From Opitutaceae bacterium (lineage in GTDB: Bacteria > Verrucomicrobiota > Verrucomicrobiia > Opitutales > Opitutaceae), in assembly GCA_024233285.1 (NCBI GenBank), contig JACKPU010000003.1, positions 124,001-188,000 on the forward strand: a stretch of DNA of 64,000 nt. The letters are read 5' to 3'. The position numbers and the translations under genes were made by a program. Under the pieces are notes generated by a model, which was given only the letters and a program-made list of their open reading frames with translations, was not told the DNA's origin and made no database searches. Within the stretch, counting starts at the first letter, position 1, and the number at the start of each line of letters is the position of its first letter. This document shows positions 1 to 7,891 of the stretch, piece by piece.

Positions 1-403
1 CGTGGGCGCCGTCCCCGGCGTTGATCACCGGGATATTGAGAATGTTGGACAAATACAGGGGGGAGCCGGCGGCGGCATGGCGGATGACGATCATGTCGGC
101 CTGCAACGCCTGAATGTTTTCCGCGGTGTCGCGGAGCGTTTCGCCCTTGGTCGTCGAGGAGCTGTTGCCGTCGAGCGAAATCACATCCGCGCTGAGTCGC
201 TTCGCCGCCATGTCAAAGGCCATGCGGGTCCGGGTGCTCGGTTCGAGGAAGAGATTGACGATGGTCTTGCCGCGCAGGGCGGGGACCTTCTTCACACTGC
301 GTTTGAGCGTGCGCTTGAAAGCGGCGGCAGTCGTGTGGATCTGATCGATCTCATCGAGCGTGAGTTCTTCGAGGGTCAGAAGATGGCGGCGCGTCCAGGG
401 CAT
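1..403 (-). CDS. pyrB: Aspartate carbamoyltransferase, N-terminal part (cut by window edge)
   Basis: Catalyses carbamoyl phosphate + L-aspartate to N-carbamoyl-aspartate, the committed step of pyrimidine synthesis, in the cytoplasm. About 134 codons are visible. The start MPWTRRHLLTLEEL leads to the carbamoyl-phosphate-binding STRTR motif (residues about 56-60) and then to VIRH near residue 108, both typical of the ATCase N-terminal domain. The gene runs off the left edge, so the aspartate-binding domain is not seen. The start lies 13 bp after the pyrR stop, so the two are almost certainly co-transcribed and share control by the pyrR leader. Confidence 0.93.
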   Translation of the reverse strand, partial: MPWTRRHLLTLEELTLDEIDQIHTTAAAFKRTLKRSVKKVPALRGKTIVNLFLEPSTRTRMAFDMAAKRLSADVISLDGNSSSTTKGETLRDTAENIQALQADMIVIRHAAAGSPLYLSNILNIPVINAGDGAH

Positions 404-416
404 GGGTGAAATTGGG

Positions 417-1004
417 TCAGCGTTGGGCTTGGCGGTGGATTTCGATGGTGTCGGCCTTCGGGTCCTGGGCATCGAGATGCACGGTGACTTTTTCGTCAGC
501 GGCAGGATCAAGCGTCAGTCCGGTGTAATCGGCGGCCACCGGGAGCATGCGGCCCGTGCGATCCACCAGCACCGCGAGTTCCACTTTTTGAGGGCGGCCG
601 TGGTCGAACAGTTCATCGAGTGCGGCTTTGACGGTGCGGCCGGAAAAGAGCACGTCATCCACCAAAATCACGGTCGCGCCGTGCACGTCGGCCGGAATCG
701 CCGTCGGCACAAACTCCTTGGGGATGGGATTGCGACCGATGTCGTCGCGGTGAAACGAGATGTCGAGCGTTCCGACCCGGGCGGATTTCACCTTTTGGGC
801 GATGCGTTGGGCCAGCACGATGCCGCCGTTGGCAATGCCGAGCAGGATCAGGTTGGGCGTGGCCCGGTGGCGTTCGGAAATGGCCTCGGTCAGCCGTGCG
901 ATGGCGGCTTGAATGGTGTCGGTTCCGAGGGTTTGGAGTTTGGCCACGACCACAGGTTTTGGGGCCACGACCGAAGCCGGTAAAGCGGAAATCCGGCCGG
1001 GCAT
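417..1004 (-). CDS. pyrR: PyrR: pyrimidine operon regulator / uracil phosphoribosyltransferase
   Basis: PRTase-fold protein that in other bacteria binds pyr leader RNA when UMP is high and promotes termination; many also make UMP from uracil and PRPP. The PRPP loop VILVDDVLFSGRTV (about residues 112-125) and the segment GTLDISFHRDDIGRNP are diagnostic of PyrR. The frame is open to 1115, but a terminator-type hairpin occupies 1012-1037, so I place the start at the ATG just after it, giving 195 aa (family about 180). A GTG about 17 codons further in is an alternative. Directly upstream of pyrB. Family confidence is high, start confidence moderate. Confidence 0.9.
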   Translation of the reverse strand: MPGRISALPASVVAPKPVVVAKLQTLGTDTIQAAIARLTEAISERHRATPNLILLGIANGGIVLAQRIAQKVKSARVGTLDISFHRDDIGRNPIPKEFVPTAIPADVHGATVILVDDVLFSGRTVKAALDELFDHGRPQKVELAVLVDRTGRMLPVAADYTGLTLDPAADEKVTVHLDAQDPKADTIEIHRQAQR

Positions 1005-1006
1005 GG

Positions 1007-1037
1007 AAAAAGCCGCCGGTGTCCACACACCGGCGGC
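1007..1037 (-). terminator. Terminator-type hairpin in the pyrR leader (candidate pyr attenuator)
   Basis: Read on the minus strand, an 11-bp perfect GC-rich stem (arms 1037-1027 and 1022-1012) with loop GTGG is followed at once by five T (1011-1007), and then by the pyrR ATG at 1004. A rho-independent terminator just before the first gene of a pyrRB operon is the arrangement expected for attenuation. The leader also holds a smaller possible hairpin, GACC-AAAC-GGTC, near 1067-1080. I could not identify the classical PyrR-binding consensus, so the mechanism is inferred. Confidence 0.72.
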
Positions 1038-1124
1038 CAGTTCACCTGCGAACCCGCGGTTATAGGCTGACCGTTTGGTCGGGTCACGCGCAGCCAGTTT
1101 AAGCGAAATACCCACAATCCGCCA

Positions 1125-1140
1125 TACGCATGCATGCGTA
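1125..1140. promoter_or_regulatory. 16-bp perfect palindrome upstream of pyrR
   Basis: TACGCATGCATGCGTA is its own reverse complement. It lies between the helicase stop (1151) and the pyrR leader, with no T-run on either side, so it does not look like a terminator. Its position suggests an operator near a pyrR promoter. No matching regulator is identified. Confidence 0.4.
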
Positions 1141-1150
1141 GAGCGGAAAC

Positions 1151-3691
1151 TTATGACCTTAGCCAGTCGGCCAGTTCGGCGTCAGTAGCGATATTGCGGC
1201 CGAACTGATAGTCGCGGGCGAGGAGGTTGGCGTAGCGGGCCTCGGCGAAGCGTTTGCAATGCAGCAGGACCTTGGCGCGCTGGCCGGGGGCGCGCACCAG
1301 CCGGCCGAGGGCTTGGTTGACCTTTTGCAGTCCGGGAATCTGGTAAACGCGCCGGAAGGCGTGCTCGCGCCCCAGCGGTTCGAGTTCGGCCTGGCGGGCG
1401 CGTTGCACGGCATTGACTTCGGGCAGGGCCGGCGCGACGACCATGGCGTGGCTGAGCCGTCCACCGAGCAGGTCGATGCTTTCGGCGAAGCTGCTGCCGA
1501 GCACGAGAAACAGCGCGTCGGTGAACGCGATCGACTCCTCCACCCACGCCGTTTGGGCGGCCAGATCGGGCAGACGGGGCTGCAGGGAAATGCGCAGCGG
1601 ATGCCCGTCGTTCTCGAGCTGTTTGCGGACGGCCTCCGCGTAGGCATAGCTGGGGAAAAACACCGCGATGGCGCCCGTCGACGCCTCATGCAGGGCCGCG
1701 ATGGTGGCGGCTGTCGTGGGGAAGTGACGTGAGCGGTGTTGAAACGTGGTGTCCACCCGGCAATCCACGGCGATATCGTAGGCGCCTTCGCGCCACGGCG
1801 TGGCGGCGGACAGCGTTACCATTTGCGATTGAGGAAACCGGAGACCGGAAAGGTCGGATTGTGGCTTGGTGGCGGCATCGCGTGTGTCTCCGGTATCAGG
1901 TTTCGCCAATCCGAAATCCGCCATCCCGATGGTCTCAAGGTATTCTGCGGTGGGTGTGAGCGTGGCGGAGGCGAGGACGACCCCGCCGAACGAGCGCAGG
2001 GTTTCGCCGATCGCCGCCGAAGCATCGAAGCAGGTGAAGGCGAGTTCGCCTTCGCGCGGGCACCACAGGAGTTTTTTCAGCTGCGTGTTTTCCAGCCACG
2101 CTGCCAATTCGCCAACGCGCCAGAGCTCCGCGCTGAAATCCGGTCCCAAGCCTGCATAGTCCAGCGGCTGGGTGGCCAGGAGCGACGCGATCTTAGTCAG
2201 CGTGTCGAGCAGATCACTTTCGAGGGTGAAATCGAGCCGGTCCACCGGCAGTAGGGCAGAGAGCAGCAGGGCGTAGCTCTCCCAAGCGCGGATGAGATTG
2301 GCCGGCGCGTTGACATGATCGAGTTCGGCCAGCAAGGCGCGCGCGGTCCCCGCACTGGCGACATGCGACCAGGCGTCGGCCACGCGAGAAGGCAGGTTGT
2401 GCGCCTCGTCGATGATCAACAGCGTGCGGGCCGGATTGAATCCAGGTTGGTTATAAAACAGGCTGCGACTGCCCGGCGAAAACACGTAGTTGTAGTCGCC
2501 GATCCAGACATCGTTGAACGTGAGGGCGGCGCGCGTGATTTCATAGGGGCAGATCCGGGCCTCGCGGCCGGCGGCGCGCAGGGTCTCGAGATCGCGCGCG
2601 TGGTTATCCAGCAGGTAAAAGCGGGCGAGCCCGCTCCGCGGCCAGCGGGCCTCGACATCGGCAAGGTAGGTGCAGCTTTCGCTCACGCAATGAAAGGTGT
2701 GATTGATGCAATGCTCGCCCTTGTTGCGCACGTGCCAGGCGGCCACCGAGGTTTCCTGCCACTCACCGTTTTCTGAAAAGTAACCTATTAGGTTACTTTG
2801 TGATTGGTGATCGCGAGGTTTCCCCTCTGAAAGATGAGCTAAGGAGGATTCAAAATCACCTATTGGGTTACTTTGGGTGCGGGCGGTCATGGCCGTGAGC
2901 TGCCGCATGACCTGGATCTGGCCGGTCGACTTGCTGGTCAGATACAAGGCGCGATCGAAATGTCCGCGTTGCAGCTGGCCGAGCGCGAACTCGAGCAACA
3001 CACCAGTCTTGCCGAATCCGGTCGGCGCCTCAAATAGCACGGCCGGTTGGCGTTCGAAAGCGGTGGTGAGATCGGCCAGCGTGGTTTCCTGCCCGGGCCG
3101 CGGCGTGGGAAAAGCGGGGCGGAAACTCAAGTGGCGCAGGCGTTCGCGCGCGCGCAGCCGCAGGTTGAGAAACTCGACGATGCGGCTGGCTTGGGCGAGG
3201 AACGTGGCTTCATCCGCAGGCGTGAGTGCCACGTTCTGCGCGAGACCGCTGCCGGCCTCGATGAACATCAGTTCGGCTCTCAGTGGCTGGTCGGGCTGGG
3301 CGAGGCGCTTCAAACGCAGGTAGGCGGCGGCCTGGGCAAAGTAATCCGGATGGGCGGCGCGCAATTCCTCCTCCGCGACCGGCAGCGGCCGCATCACCGT
3401 CTTGATCTCGCGCAGGACGAGGGCGGTCGCATCGGGAATGATCTGGTCGATCCGACCGGTGAGCGAAATGCGCCAGCCTTGATGCACGAACTCGCCCTCG
3501 ATGACGGCTTCAAAGCTGGCCGCCGCATTTTCCGCGGCGACGCGCGTCCGCAGTTCCTGGTGCCATTGCGTGCCGAGCTGGGCGCGCCAAATGCCTTGCA
3601 TGCCTTCGCCGGGATCGTGCGGACCGAGTGTGAAGCGGGAGAATTCGCCGACGCTCATCACGACCCGGCGCTGATCGAGTTCGAATTCCAT
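1151..3691 (-). CDS. PD-(D/E)XK nuclease–DinG/XPD-type superfamily 2 helicase fusion
   Basis: 846 aa. The N-terminal part carries RecB/Cas4-like nuclease residues: D in GRIDQI (about 82), EIK (95-97) and QAAAY (120-124). The helicase follows with Walker A EAPTGFGKTG (221-230), DEAH box IIDEAHN (about 427-433) and motif VI QALGRLVRAPGQR near the C-terminus. Cysteines at about 328, 335, 340 and 381 (the last in CPYE) match the Fe-S ligands of XPD/DinG helicases. A role in repair or in processing damaged DNA ends is inferred. An in-frame repeat insertion sits at residues about 272-306. The start is 5 bp after the recO-like stop, so it is in the same operon. Confidence 0.85.
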   Translation of the reverse strand: MEFELDQRRVVMSVGEFSRFTLGPHDPGEGMQGIWRAQLGTQWHQELRTRVAAENAAASFEAVIEGEFVHQGWRISLTGRIDQIIPDATALVLREIKTVMRPLPVAEEELRAAHPDYFAQAAAYLRLKRLAQPDQPLRAELMFIEAGSGLAQNVALTPADEATFLAQASRIVEFLNLRLRARERLRHLSFRPAFPTPRPGQETTLADLTTAFERQPAVLFEAPTGFGKTGVLLEFALGQLQRGHFDRALYLTSKSTGQIQVMRQLTAMTARTQSNPIGDFESSLAHLSEGKPRDHQSQSNLIGYFSENGEWQETSVAAWHVRNKGEHCINHTFHCVSESCTYLADVEARWPRSGLARFYLLDNHARDLETLRAAGREARICPYEITRAALTFNDVWIGDYNYVFSPGSRSLFYNQPGFNPARTLLIIDEAHNLPSRVADAWSHVASAGTARALLAELDHVNAPANLIRAWESYALLLSALLPVDRLDFTLESDLLDTLTKIASLLATQPLDYAGLGPDFSAELWRVGELAAWLENTQLKKLLWCPREGELAFTCFDASAAIGETLRSFGGVVLASATLTPTAEYLETIGMADFGLAKPDTGDTRDAATKPQSDLSGLRFPQSQMVTLSAATPWREGAYDIAVDCRVDTTFQHRSRHFPTTAATIAALHEASTGAIAVFFPSYAYAEAVRKQLENDGHPLRISLQPRLPDLAAQTAWVEESIAFTDALFLVLGSSFAESIDLLGGRLSHAMVVAPALPEVNAVQRARQAELEPLGREHAFRRVYQIPGLQKVNQALGRLVRAPGQRAKVLLHCKRFAEARYANLLARDYQFGRNIATDAELADWLRS
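2777..2875. repeat. Two copies of a 24-bp palindromic repeat inside the helicase gene
   Basis: Copy B (2777-2800) is nearly self-complementary around AGTAACCTATTAGGTTACT. Copy A (2852-2875) matches it at 21 of 24 positions. They lie exactly 75 bp apart, so the insertion keeps the reading frame and gives SNPIGDF and SNLIGYF in the protein. The segment is clearly more AT-rich than its surroundings. It looks like a small repeat element tolerated in a loop just before the Fe-S domain. Confidence 0.8.
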
Positions 3692-3695
3692 GCGG

Positions 3696-4313
3696 TCAGT
3701 CGATCAGGATTTCGGTGTGGCCGCGGAGGTATTCCGCGAGGCGTTGGTGCAGGCGCGCCACTTCTTCCGCCGGCGCGGTCTGCCCGTCGACCGGTTGGTT
3801 GAGCAGGCGGCGCGCGAGCTCGCGATCCGCGGAGGGCAGGGTGGGAAACCAATGCTGCCGGATCGGGTAACCCTCGTCGCGGGCGAACAGGTAAAGCGCC
3901 TTGAAATGCGTGACGTCGGCGCGTTGGGTATCGGCAAACGACGCGAGCACCTGGCGCAGCAGTTGCATCACCGGCTCGCGGCTCTCTTCCGGCACCTGGT
4001 TGCGCGCGAGGGTGGCGGTGAACGTCGATGCGTGTCTGAGAGTATCGTAGCTTTGCCCGATGCCGGTGGCGCGATGCAGCAGGCGGGCTTCCTTCACGAA
4101 CCACGTGTGCCCTTGATTGGAGCTATCGAGTAGCAGAGCCGCCTCATCGAACAGATCAAGCGGGGCCAAGGCGCCGCCGGCTTTTTTCGGCAGGCGCTGC
4201 ATGATGAGGAGATTGCCGTGCTCGGTCGAAAAGACGGTGCAGGTTTGAAACGTGTCGCCCGGCGGACGCTTCAGCAGCACGATGGCGTCGGTTTGGAGCG
4301 TGAGACCGGGCAC
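3696..4313 (-). CDS. recO: RecO-like DNA repair protein
   Basis: 205 aa. The first ~50 residues (LQTDAIVLLKRPPGD…TVFSTEHGNLLIMQRL) have the pattern of the RecO N-terminal OB-fold, which binds ssDNA and helps RecA load. The rest is helix-rich and lacks the zinc-binding cysteine cluster of many RecO proteins, so the family call is moderate. The frame continues upstream, but that part overlaps the DUF502 gene. GTG at 4313 is chosen because it lies 8 bp after the DUF502 stop. It precedes the helicase by 4 bp, supporting a repair operon. Confidence 0.6.
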   Translation of the reverse strand: MPGLTLQTDAIVLLKRPPGDTFQTCTVFSTEHGNLLIMQRLPKKAGGALAPLDLFDEAALLLDSSNQGHTWFVKEARLLHRATGIGQSYDTLRHASTFTATLARNQVPEESREPVMQLLRQVLASFADTQRADVTHFKALYLFARDEGYPIRQHWFPTLPSADRELARRLLNQPVDGQTAPAEEVARLHQRLAEYLRGHTEILID

Positions 4314-4321
4314 GCGGGCAA

Positions 4322-5005
4322 TCAGTTGGCGGTGGGCTGTTCTTCGGGCAGGGCCGCGGCCGGGCCGGGCCAGGGTGGCACGACGCCACCGCCGGAGATG
4401 ATCAGTTTCATGCCGTCGCCGACACTCATGTCGAGCTCCACGATATCCTGCCGCGGCACGAGCACGAGAAAGCCGCTGGTCGGGTTCGGCGTCGTCGGCA
4501 CAAACACAGTCCAGACGTCCTGCTGGGTCTTGGCCTGCGCTTCGCCCTTGGCCTTGCTCGTCAGAAATCCGATTACCCAGGCACCCTTGCGCGGGAATTC
4601 GATCAGCACGACCTTGCTGAAGATGTTGCGCTTCTGTGATCCGAAGGTGTCCACGATCTGTTTGACCGTGTTGTAAACGGCGCTGACGCCGGGAATGCCC
4701 AGCATGATGCGCTCGCCGACGCTCAGCAGGTATTTGCCGAAAACGTGGCGCGACACGTAGCCCAGCACGGTGACCAGCAGTAGCACGATGACGGTGGCGA
4801 TCACATCCCACAGCAGCCCGAGACTCGGGCGGTCGCGCAGGAATTCCGGCAGAAAGTAAATGAACACCGGGCTGACCGACCCTCCCACCACCTCGATGAT
4901 CTTGCGCAGCGCCCACACCGTCACCACCAGCGGCGCGAGCAGCACCAAGCCTGTGATAAAGGCATTGCGAAACGTGATCAGTTTGGAGTCGTCGTGATTG
5001 GACAT
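4322..5005 (-). CDS. DUF502 family inner-membrane protein
   Basis: 227 aa. Two hydrophobic segments (about 10-33 and 60-85) are followed by a conserved soluble region containing the family signature GIPGVSAVYNTVKQIVDTF and then VVLIEFPRKGAW. Function is unknown; members occur widely in Gram-negative bacteria and plants. The start MSNHDDSKL is chosen because the upstream extension is low-complexity and runs towards ybeY. The C-terminus is Pro/Ala rich. It lies between ybeY (43 bp upstream) and recO (8 bp downstream). Confidence 0.85.
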   Translation of the reverse strand: MSNHDDSKLITFRNAFITGLVLLAPLVVTVWALRKIIEVVGGSVSPVFIYFLPEFLRDRPSLGLLWDVIATVIVLLLVTVLGYVSRHVFGKYLLSVGERIMLGIPGVSAVYNTVKQIVDTFGSQKRNIFSKVVLIEFPRKGAWVIGFLTSKAKGEAQAKTQQDVWTVFVPTTPNPTSGFLVLVPRQDIVELDMSVGDGMKLIISGGGVVPPWPGPAAALPEEQPTAN

Positions 5006-5048
5006 GGTGGCACGCGGACTCTCCACCGGCGGGCGGCCGGAAGCAAAA

Positions 5049-5525
5049 TTATTTGCGCAATTCGAAGCGCGGCAGAACACCGGCCTTTTGCAGCAGTGCC
5101 ATGGCTCGGGCCTCTGCCGCGCGCATCCGCCGTTTCAGGGGCGGCTGCAAATCGTCGTAACCGGCCAAGTGCAGCCAGCCGTGCACGAGGTAGAGGGTGA
5201 GCTCGGTGGCGAAATCCCGGCCATTTTCCCGCGCATAAGCGGCCGCGCGGTCCGCCGAAACGCAGATCTCGCCGGCGATGCCCAGCACCTCGTCACCTTC
5301 GAAGGTGATCACGTCGGTCACGGTAGGGTCGTCGAGAAAGTCGGCGTGCAATTGGGCCAGCGCCTTGTCGGTCATGAACACGAGCGAGAGCTCGCCCTCG
5401 GGGCAGCCGCCGCAGAAGCGTGCCGCGTGGTCGTCGAGGATCGTGATGGCGGCGGTCACGGCCTTGCGGTCGATCTTCAAGCCGCGATGCTGATTGGCGA
5501 TGCTGATGCTGCGGATGGCACTCAT
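5049..5525 (-). CDS. ybeY: YbeY endoribonuclease (rRNA maturation)
   Basis: 158 aa, the usual family length. Zinc-dependent RNase required for 16S rRNA 3'-end maturation and ribosome quality control. The zinc motif is seen as VHGWLHLAGYDD (H-x3-H-x5-D type), preceded by the conserved DVITFEGDEVLGIAGEICVS. The start overlaps the stop of the HD phosphohydrolase gene by ATGA. The order phoH–7TM-HD–ybeY is a classic conserved block, which strengthens all three calls. Confidence 0.96.
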   Translation of the reverse strand: MSAIRSISIANQHRGLKIDRKAVTAAITILDDHAARFCGGCPEGELSLVFMTDKALAQLHADFLDDPTVTDVITFEGDEVLGIAGEICVSADRAAAYARENGRDFATELTLYLVHGWLHLAGYDDLQPPLKRRMRAAEARAMALLQKAGVLPRFELRK

Positions 5526-7888
5526 GCCTTGGCCGGTTTGTCCGCCGACTCCTCGGACGGGTAGTCCACGCGCGAATGCAGCATGTTGAGCATGGTGAAC
5601 GCGAAGCTTGCCTTGACCTTGTTCAACTCCGCAAAGGTCAGCGGCGATTCATCGAGTTGATGGTCGTCGATGCGATCCTTGATGATGGCCTCGATCAATT
5701 CGTTCAAATGCTGCGGTGTCACGCGGCGCAGGCTGCGCGACGCCGCCTCGACGCCATCGGCGAGGGAAATGATCGCGCTCTCCTTGAACTGCGGCAGCGG
5801 TCCGTCGTAGCGGTAGGTGCTTTCCGAGACCTCTGCCGGGGCGAGACCAGGCGGCAGCGGATCCTTGGAATCGCCGCGGCGGAAAGGGGCCGTGCTGGTT
5901 TGTGTGCGGCTGATCTCGCGATGGTAAAAATAGCGGATTAGCGAGGTGCCGTGGTGTTGTTGAATGACGTCGATCACCGGGCGCGGCAGCCGGTGCTTGC
6001 GCGCGAGGTCCACGCCTTCCTTCACGTGCGATTTGATGACCAAAGCCGAAAGCGAGGGGTTGTTGTCATCGTGCGGGTTGCCGCGGCCGCGCTGGTTTTC
6101 GATGAAGTATTCCGGCTTTACCGTCTTGCCGATGTCGTGAAAGAGAGCGCAGACGCGTGCGAGCAGGGGATTGGCGTTGATCGCGCCGGCGGCGTTTTCG
6201 GAAAGCTGCGCGACGATCAGCGAATGATGGTAGGTGCCCGGCGCCTCCAATTGCATGCGGCGCAGCAACGGGTGGTTGTAATCGGTGAGCTCAAGCAGGG
6301 TGATGTTGGTGGTGCGCTTGAAGAGACTTTCCAGCACCGGCAGCAGCCCCACGACCATGATGCCGGTCAGGACGCCCGAGGCGAGGCCGGCGCCGAATTG
6401 CTTGAACAGCGTGGGGGCGGGCAATTGATCGGCGACGCCGACCAGCAGCGCGAACGCCGCGATGGCGAAGCCGCCGAAACCCGCGGCGCGCACGACGCGG
6501 CTGCGCTTGCGCACGTCCTGGCAGCTGAAGATCGCGACGATCGAGGCCAGGAAGGTCACCACGATCAAGTCGAGGCGGTTGCCGTAAATTACGCCGGTGA
6601 AAATCGAGATGAACAGCGCCATGAAGATCGCCGAGCCCGCGTCGATCAGGATGGCCACGATCAACGGCGCGAACGCCGAGGGCGCGATGTAGGGCAGGGT
6701 GGAGGCCCAATCGCTGTTGGCTGCGAAGAAGTCCAGGCCCGACAGCGAGAACACCGCGCGCACCAGCGCGATGTTGAGAATCACCACCAGCGCCAGCAGG
6801 CCGAGCCGGCCGTTGCTCTGGAAGGTTTCGCGGTCCTCGAGGCGGATGTAGAACACGCTTGCGAGCACCATCGCGAGCACGAGCAGGATGCGCCCGAAGA
6901 GCCGCAGGTCCTCTTCGCGCTGGTTGTCGGGATTGTTGCTCAAGGCCCGGCGGTGGGCCATGAACATTTCGTATTGTTCCGCCGATACGCGCATGCCGGG
7001 CTCGATGATGGTTTCGCCGCGCACCACCTCGACCGTCACGGGTTGCAGGCGGTTCAGCGCCACGCGTTCGCGCTCGGTGCTGGCCTCGCGATCAAAGGTC
7101 AGATTCGGCGTGATACCGTTGCGGAGGATGCGAAACAGTGCGGCTGAGACCGCGCGGGGCACGTCCTCGCCGGACAGGTTGAGGCGCAGAAAGGTGAGCG
7201 CTTCCTCGAGTGACTGAATGCGCCGCACGCTGACGGTGCCGTCGGTCTGTTTGACCTGGGTGACGGTGACGTTGCCGGGCATGTTGCCGGCGAGGCTGCC
7301 GTCATGCACGCCGTCGGCGTAGATTTGCCGCAGGATGGACAAACCCGATTCGAGCAGCACGGCCCGTTGGTCCGGCGGCACCTGCGTGACCAGCACCTTG
7401 AAGTCGTCGTAGCTGGCGTGGTAGGGGCCGCTGGCATTGAAGGCTTCGAAGGCCGCGGCCAGATCGATGAGCAGGTCGGGCCGGGGCGCTTGCGGCGACG
7501 GGGCATAGCGTTCCGCCTCGACGATTTGATCCTCCAGTTCGTGCAGTGCCTGGGTGAATTTTTCCAACGGCGCCGTTTCCAAGCGGTAAACCGGCGGCAC
7601 GCGATCGAGCAGTTGCTCGCGCGCGGCGGCGGTGCGAATCGCGCTTTCGTAGGAAAAGGGAATGGCCGCAGAGATGCGGGCCGTGGCCAGTTGGTTGGGC
7701 AGCACCGGCAGGTGCGCGGTGTTCAAACCGACGGAGCTGATGGCGACGATGGCCGCGACCGTGATCAGAAAGATGAAGCCCCGGACGAGCCGGCTCGTTT
7801 CCAGAAAGGTCATCAACGCACCCGATTCGGCGGTGCGGCGCTGGCGGCGCAGTCCGAGCAGGGTTTTCAACTGGTTGAGCAGTGACAT
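5522..7888 (-). CDS. 7TM receptor–HD domain phosphohydrolase (PgpH type)
   Basis: 788 aa. An N-terminal membrane segment (about 34-52) is followed by a large extracytoplasmic 7TMR-HDED-like domain, a block of hydrophobic helices (about 330-500) and a cytoplasmic HD domain with CALFHDIGKTVKP (HD near residue 583). In Listeria, the family member PgpH degrades c-di-AMP; the substrate here is inferred by homology only. It starts 3 bp after the phoH stop and overlaps ybeY, so translation is probably coupled. Confidence 0.9.
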   Translation of the reverse strand: MSLLNQLKTLLGLRRQRRTAESGALMTFLETSRLVRGFIFLITVAAIVAISSVGLNTAHLPVLPNQLATARISAAIPFSYESAIRTAAAREQLLDRVPPVYRLETAPLEKFTQALHELEDQIVEAERYAPSPQAPRPDLLIDLAAAFEAFNASGPYHASYDDFKVLVTQVPPDQRAVLLESGLSILRQIYADGVHDGSLAGNMPGNVTVTQVKQTDGTVSVRRIQSLEEALTFLRLNLSGEDVPRAVSAALFRILRNGITPNLTFDREASTERERVALNRLQPVTVEVVRGETIIEPGMRVSAEQYEMFMAHRRALSNNPDNQREEDLRLFGRILLVLAMVLASVFYIRLEDRETFQSNGRLGLLALVVILNIALVRAVFSLSGLDFFAANSDWASTLPYIAPSAFAPLIVAILIDAGSAIFMALFISIFTGVIYGNRLDLIVVTFLASIVAIFSCQDVRKRSRVVRAAGFGGFAIAAFALLVGVADQLPAPTLFKQFGAGLASGVLTGIMVVGLLPVLESLFKRTTNITLLELTDYNHPLLRRMQLEAPGTYHHSLIVAQLSENAAGAINANPLLARVCALFHDIGKTVKPEYFIENQRGRGNPHDDNNPSLSALVIKSHVKEGVDLARKHRLPRPVIDVIQQHHGTSLIRYFYHREISRTQTSTAPFRRGDSKDPLPPGLAPAEVSESTYRYDGPLPQFKESAIISLADGVEAASRSLRRVTPQHLNELIEAIIKDRIDDHQLDESPLTFAELNKVKASFAFTMLNMLHSRVDYPSEESADKPAKA

Positions 7889-7891
7889 TGC

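Noticed and set aside
1125..1140. SOS (LexA) box reading of the palindrome
   Set aside because: It has no GAAC/GTTC or TGTTC/GAACA half-sites of known LexA boxes.
2777..2875. CRISPR-like array (two repeats with a spacer)
   Set aside because: Only two units, imperfect and palindromic throughout, in frame within a gene, and no cas genes. The nuclease domain alone is not evidence for Cas4.
4314..4916. Upstream extension of the recO-like frame
   Set aside because: It lies wholly inside DUF502 in another frame and is Arg/Gly-rich. A GTG next to the DUF502 stop is a better start.
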